Part shown: piece by piece, positions 15,001 to 15,802 of the stretch
Layout: each line of letters begins with the position of its first letter
Numbering within the stretch: the stretch's first letter is position 1
From: an uncultured Ruminococcus sp.
GTDB taxonomy: Bacteria; Bacillota; Clostridia; Oscillospirales; CAG-272
NCBI GenBank assembly: GCA_902765885.1
Contig: CACXBN010000169.1
Location: 1 to 15,802 of the forward strand
DNA length: 15,802 nucleotides
Direction: 5' to 3'
Notes under the pieces: generated by a model
The model's database searches: none
What the model was told of the DNA's origin: nothing
The model's input: the letters and a program-made list of their open reading frames with translations, nothing else
Program-made: the position numbers and the translations under genes

Positions 15001-15640
15001 CCTTTTCAGATTCTCTTTCCAGCGGACCGATTCTCTTTGCAAGTTCAGATTCAATATCCTCTACCCGGCTCATATTTATCTCGGTTTCGGAAAGTTTTCT
15101 CTGCGAATCATTGAGCTTATGCCTGAATCCAGATATTCCTGCGCTCTCCTCGAATACGGTACGCCTGTCCTCGCTCTTTTTAGACAATATTTCCGCTATT
15201 TTTCCCTGCCCTATAATCGAATATCCTTCACGGCCAATACCGGTATTCATGAATAATTCGAATATATCTTTCAGTCTGACTTTTTTTCTGTTGATAAAAT
15301 ACTGACTGTCACCGCTGCGGAAATATCTTCTCGTTACTGTTACTTCATCATAGTCAGATTTAAGAAGTTTAGGCTCTCCGCTGTTATCAAAAGTAACAGA
15401 TACTTCAGCAAAGCTCATGGGTTTTTTATCATTTGCACCCGCAAAAATGACATCTTCCATTTTGTTTCCGCGGATATTTCTGGATGAAAGTTCTCCGAGT
15501 ACCCATCTCATTGCATCTGTTATATTTGACTTGCCGCTTCCGTTGGGACCGACAATCACAGTAGAACCGCTGTTAAAATTAAGAACGGTTTTTTCCGGAA
15601 ATGATTTGAAACCATGTAATTCAAGTGATTTTAAATACAA
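12047..15640 (-). CDS. smc: Chromosome partition protein SMC
   Basis: SMC is the ATPase core of the bacterial condensin complex (with ScpA and ScpB), needed for chromosome compaction and segregation. From the chosen start the protein has 1197 residues, the family norm. Order: Walker A GPNGSGKSN near the N-terminus, coiled coil (about 165-500), hinge (about 515-665, ending GGSFTGGQ), returning coiled coil (about 670-1000), ABC signature LLSGGEQ (about 1097) and Walker B CIFDEIEAALDE (about 1123). The frame reaches an ATG at 15667, but GGAGG lies 8 nt before a TTG at 15640, and starting there gives YLKSLELHGFKSF directly after the first residue, as in homologues. The TTG start is therefore preferred. 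ftsY follows at 23 nt. Confidence 0.97.
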   Translation of the reverse strand: MYLKSLELHGFKSFPEKTVLNFNSGSTVIVGPNGSGKSNITDAMRWVLGELSSRNIRGNKMEDVIFAGANDKKPMSFAEVSVTFDNSGEPKLLKSDYDEVTVTRRYFRSGDSQYFINRKKVRLKDIFELFMNTGIGREGYSIIGQGKIAEILSKKSEDRRTVFEESAGISGFRHKLNDSQRKLSETEINMSRVEDIESELAKRIGPLERESEKARKYLDLYGEKKKVDVSLWIYESDRIKNSLEKAESNLAISKHELEMADDSLKITSEKVSRLEEMYTECNEKSNLLYSEIISAKENLANAKTDAVQLSERKTGQEEQIIREKSALEKSGNDITNEDNKIAEINKTIAQKESDISSEQEVEKTIISEIEAKNNIINDLSEKIDSLLLDKQSSEKVLTDHNIRYNVIVNNVEEEKKRIENIENSIEDYNAKISELSKSSEAAKTQMDVYDSEIKSEEKIITDLKSDIENVLKKKNDTDNDERNALIEYEALNSRVSALKRMHEHFDGYYNSVKYIMNEAKNGNLNGIRGPLSHLIKVEDKFILAIETTLGSALQNIVTDDEDSAKKAIELLKINNAGRATFYPITTVQPQNRNFEIVNVSTMKGFLGWGDSLVKCGSEYDNIISSLLSRVAVFDNLDNATVAAKSTKWKLRAVTLDGQQINSGGSFTGGQAKKDSGVLQRNAQIDSLSKELKDSENKLDEIRKNGKVISEELDNLNDKLSSSEERVSIISSLRSAEEKAYVDAESEIKAISGLIEVMQNDKDNLSSNDVTAEIETIKSDIKNTELLIESVESQRTSLAADMGDVEITVRSLESDLQKSRIRIAQLTAERDSLKTNLEDLNSHREALVSEFELHKNKINAAEIKIEELAKTAKTRQDDAHELEDKVKALEAERFGLVEKIDDIGAKRTKLRELEVEQNNKRNLIFESHSKNESALEKIRDDDDKLSARMWEDYELTYASALTFADENSCHVIVEGEKATYENMAKDLKAKIKSLGHVNIDSIDEYIEVKDRYGYIKTQLDDLRNSKDNLIKVISEIEQGMKTQFSEAFVKINKYFNEVFRELFGGGHAEVILSDPENPLESGIEINAAPPGKTIKNLNLLSGGEQAFIAIALMFALIKVNPSPFCIFDEIEAALDEANVARVARYVKNYSKEMQIIMITHRRGTMDIADTLYGVTMQQSGVSRVFTLKTGDSADEFLK

Positions 15641-15663
15641 CTTCAGATCCTCCAAACAAGGTA

Positions 15664-15802
15664 TCATTCAATTCTGATTGAATATGGTGTTAATTTTATG
15701 TCTTCTTCGATTTCGATTTTTTTGATTTCGTATTCTTCTTTGAGTCTGTCTATGTTGCATCTCTTATGTCCGACTGCTTTAGAAACAGCTCCGGACGGAA
15801 CA
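15664..15802 (-). CDS. C-terminal 45 residues of an unidentified protein with KH-like tail
   Basis: Only this minus-strand frame stays open from the window edge to a TGA at 15664-15666. The 45 visible residues (beginning VPSGAVSKAVGHKRC, ending LTPYSIRIE) contain AVGHKRCNIDRLKEEY followed by alternating KKIEIEEDIKL. This helix-GxKR-xxI-helix-strand pattern resembles a KH-type RNA-binding loop in degenerate form. The gene upstream of smc in clostridia is often rnc or an Elp3-like radical SAM protein. I tentatively favour the second, because the tail does not look like a double-stranded RNA-binding domain of RNase III. The stop is 23 nt before the smc TTG start, so the gene is probably co-transcribed with smc. 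Confidence 0.6.
   Translation of the reverse strand, partial: VPSGAVSKAVGHKRCNIDRLKEEYEIKKIEIEEDIKLTPYSIRIE

Noticed and set aside
1..15802. CRISPR arrays, insertion sequences, tRNA or rRNA genes, phage genes
   Set aside because: I saw no regularly spaced repeats, transposase, integrase, cloverleaf or rRNA-like segment; the genes are conserved housekeeping or envelope families with uniform base composition.

Overview
The window looks like chromosomal DNA from an AT-rich anaerobic Firmicute, most likely a Clostridia member of the ruminococcal/saccharofermentans type. This rests on gene order (smc-ftsY and yhbY-yqeK-LCP-rsfS-leuS), on AGGAGG-like ribosome sites before most genes, and on sigma-A-type promoters. 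The genus assignment is inference. Gene density is very high, nearly everything is on the minus strand, and I see no mobile element, CRISPR array, tRNA or rRNA.

Right part (15802 down to 5199, minus strand) is one tightly packed housekeeping run: the 3' end of an unidentified gene with a KH-like tail, then smc (probable TTG start), ftsY, rdgB, yhbY, yqeK, an LCP-family protein, rsfS and leuS. Gaps are 5 to 23 nt, apart from an overlap of about 11 nt at ftsY/rdgB and a 1-nt gap before yhbY. The run covers chromosome organisation, membrane targeting of ribosomes, nucleotide-pool cleaning, ribosome maturation and silencing, envelope polymer attachment and leucyl-tRNA charging. nadD, often found between yhbY and yqeK, is absent. 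The run ends at a hairpin with a 12-bp stem (5154-5190) that can terminate transcription in both directions.

Middle part: asnA (4137-5138) is the only plus-strand gene. It makes asparagine from aspartate and ammonia, and it converges on leuS at the shared terminator. It diverges from a minus-strand operon across a 303-nt regulatory region (3834-4136). That region holds two near-perfect sigma-A promoters, a perfect 7-bp inverted repeat, and TACA-NN-TGTA-like dyads of the type bound by BlaI/MecI repressors.

Left part (3833 down to the window edge, minus strand): a BlaI/MecI-family repressor leads an operon with a large O-antigen ligase/polymerase-family membrane protein, a DUF4330-like single-pass protein and a WecA/TagO-type sugar-phosphate transferase cut by the window edge. 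Together these suggest assembly of a lipid-linked cell-surface glycan, which the LCP protein further right could attach to peptidoglycan (inference). The repressor has no M56/BlaR1 sensor beside it, and its putative operators sit at its own promoter and near asnA. This is the most interesting part of an otherwise conventional window.
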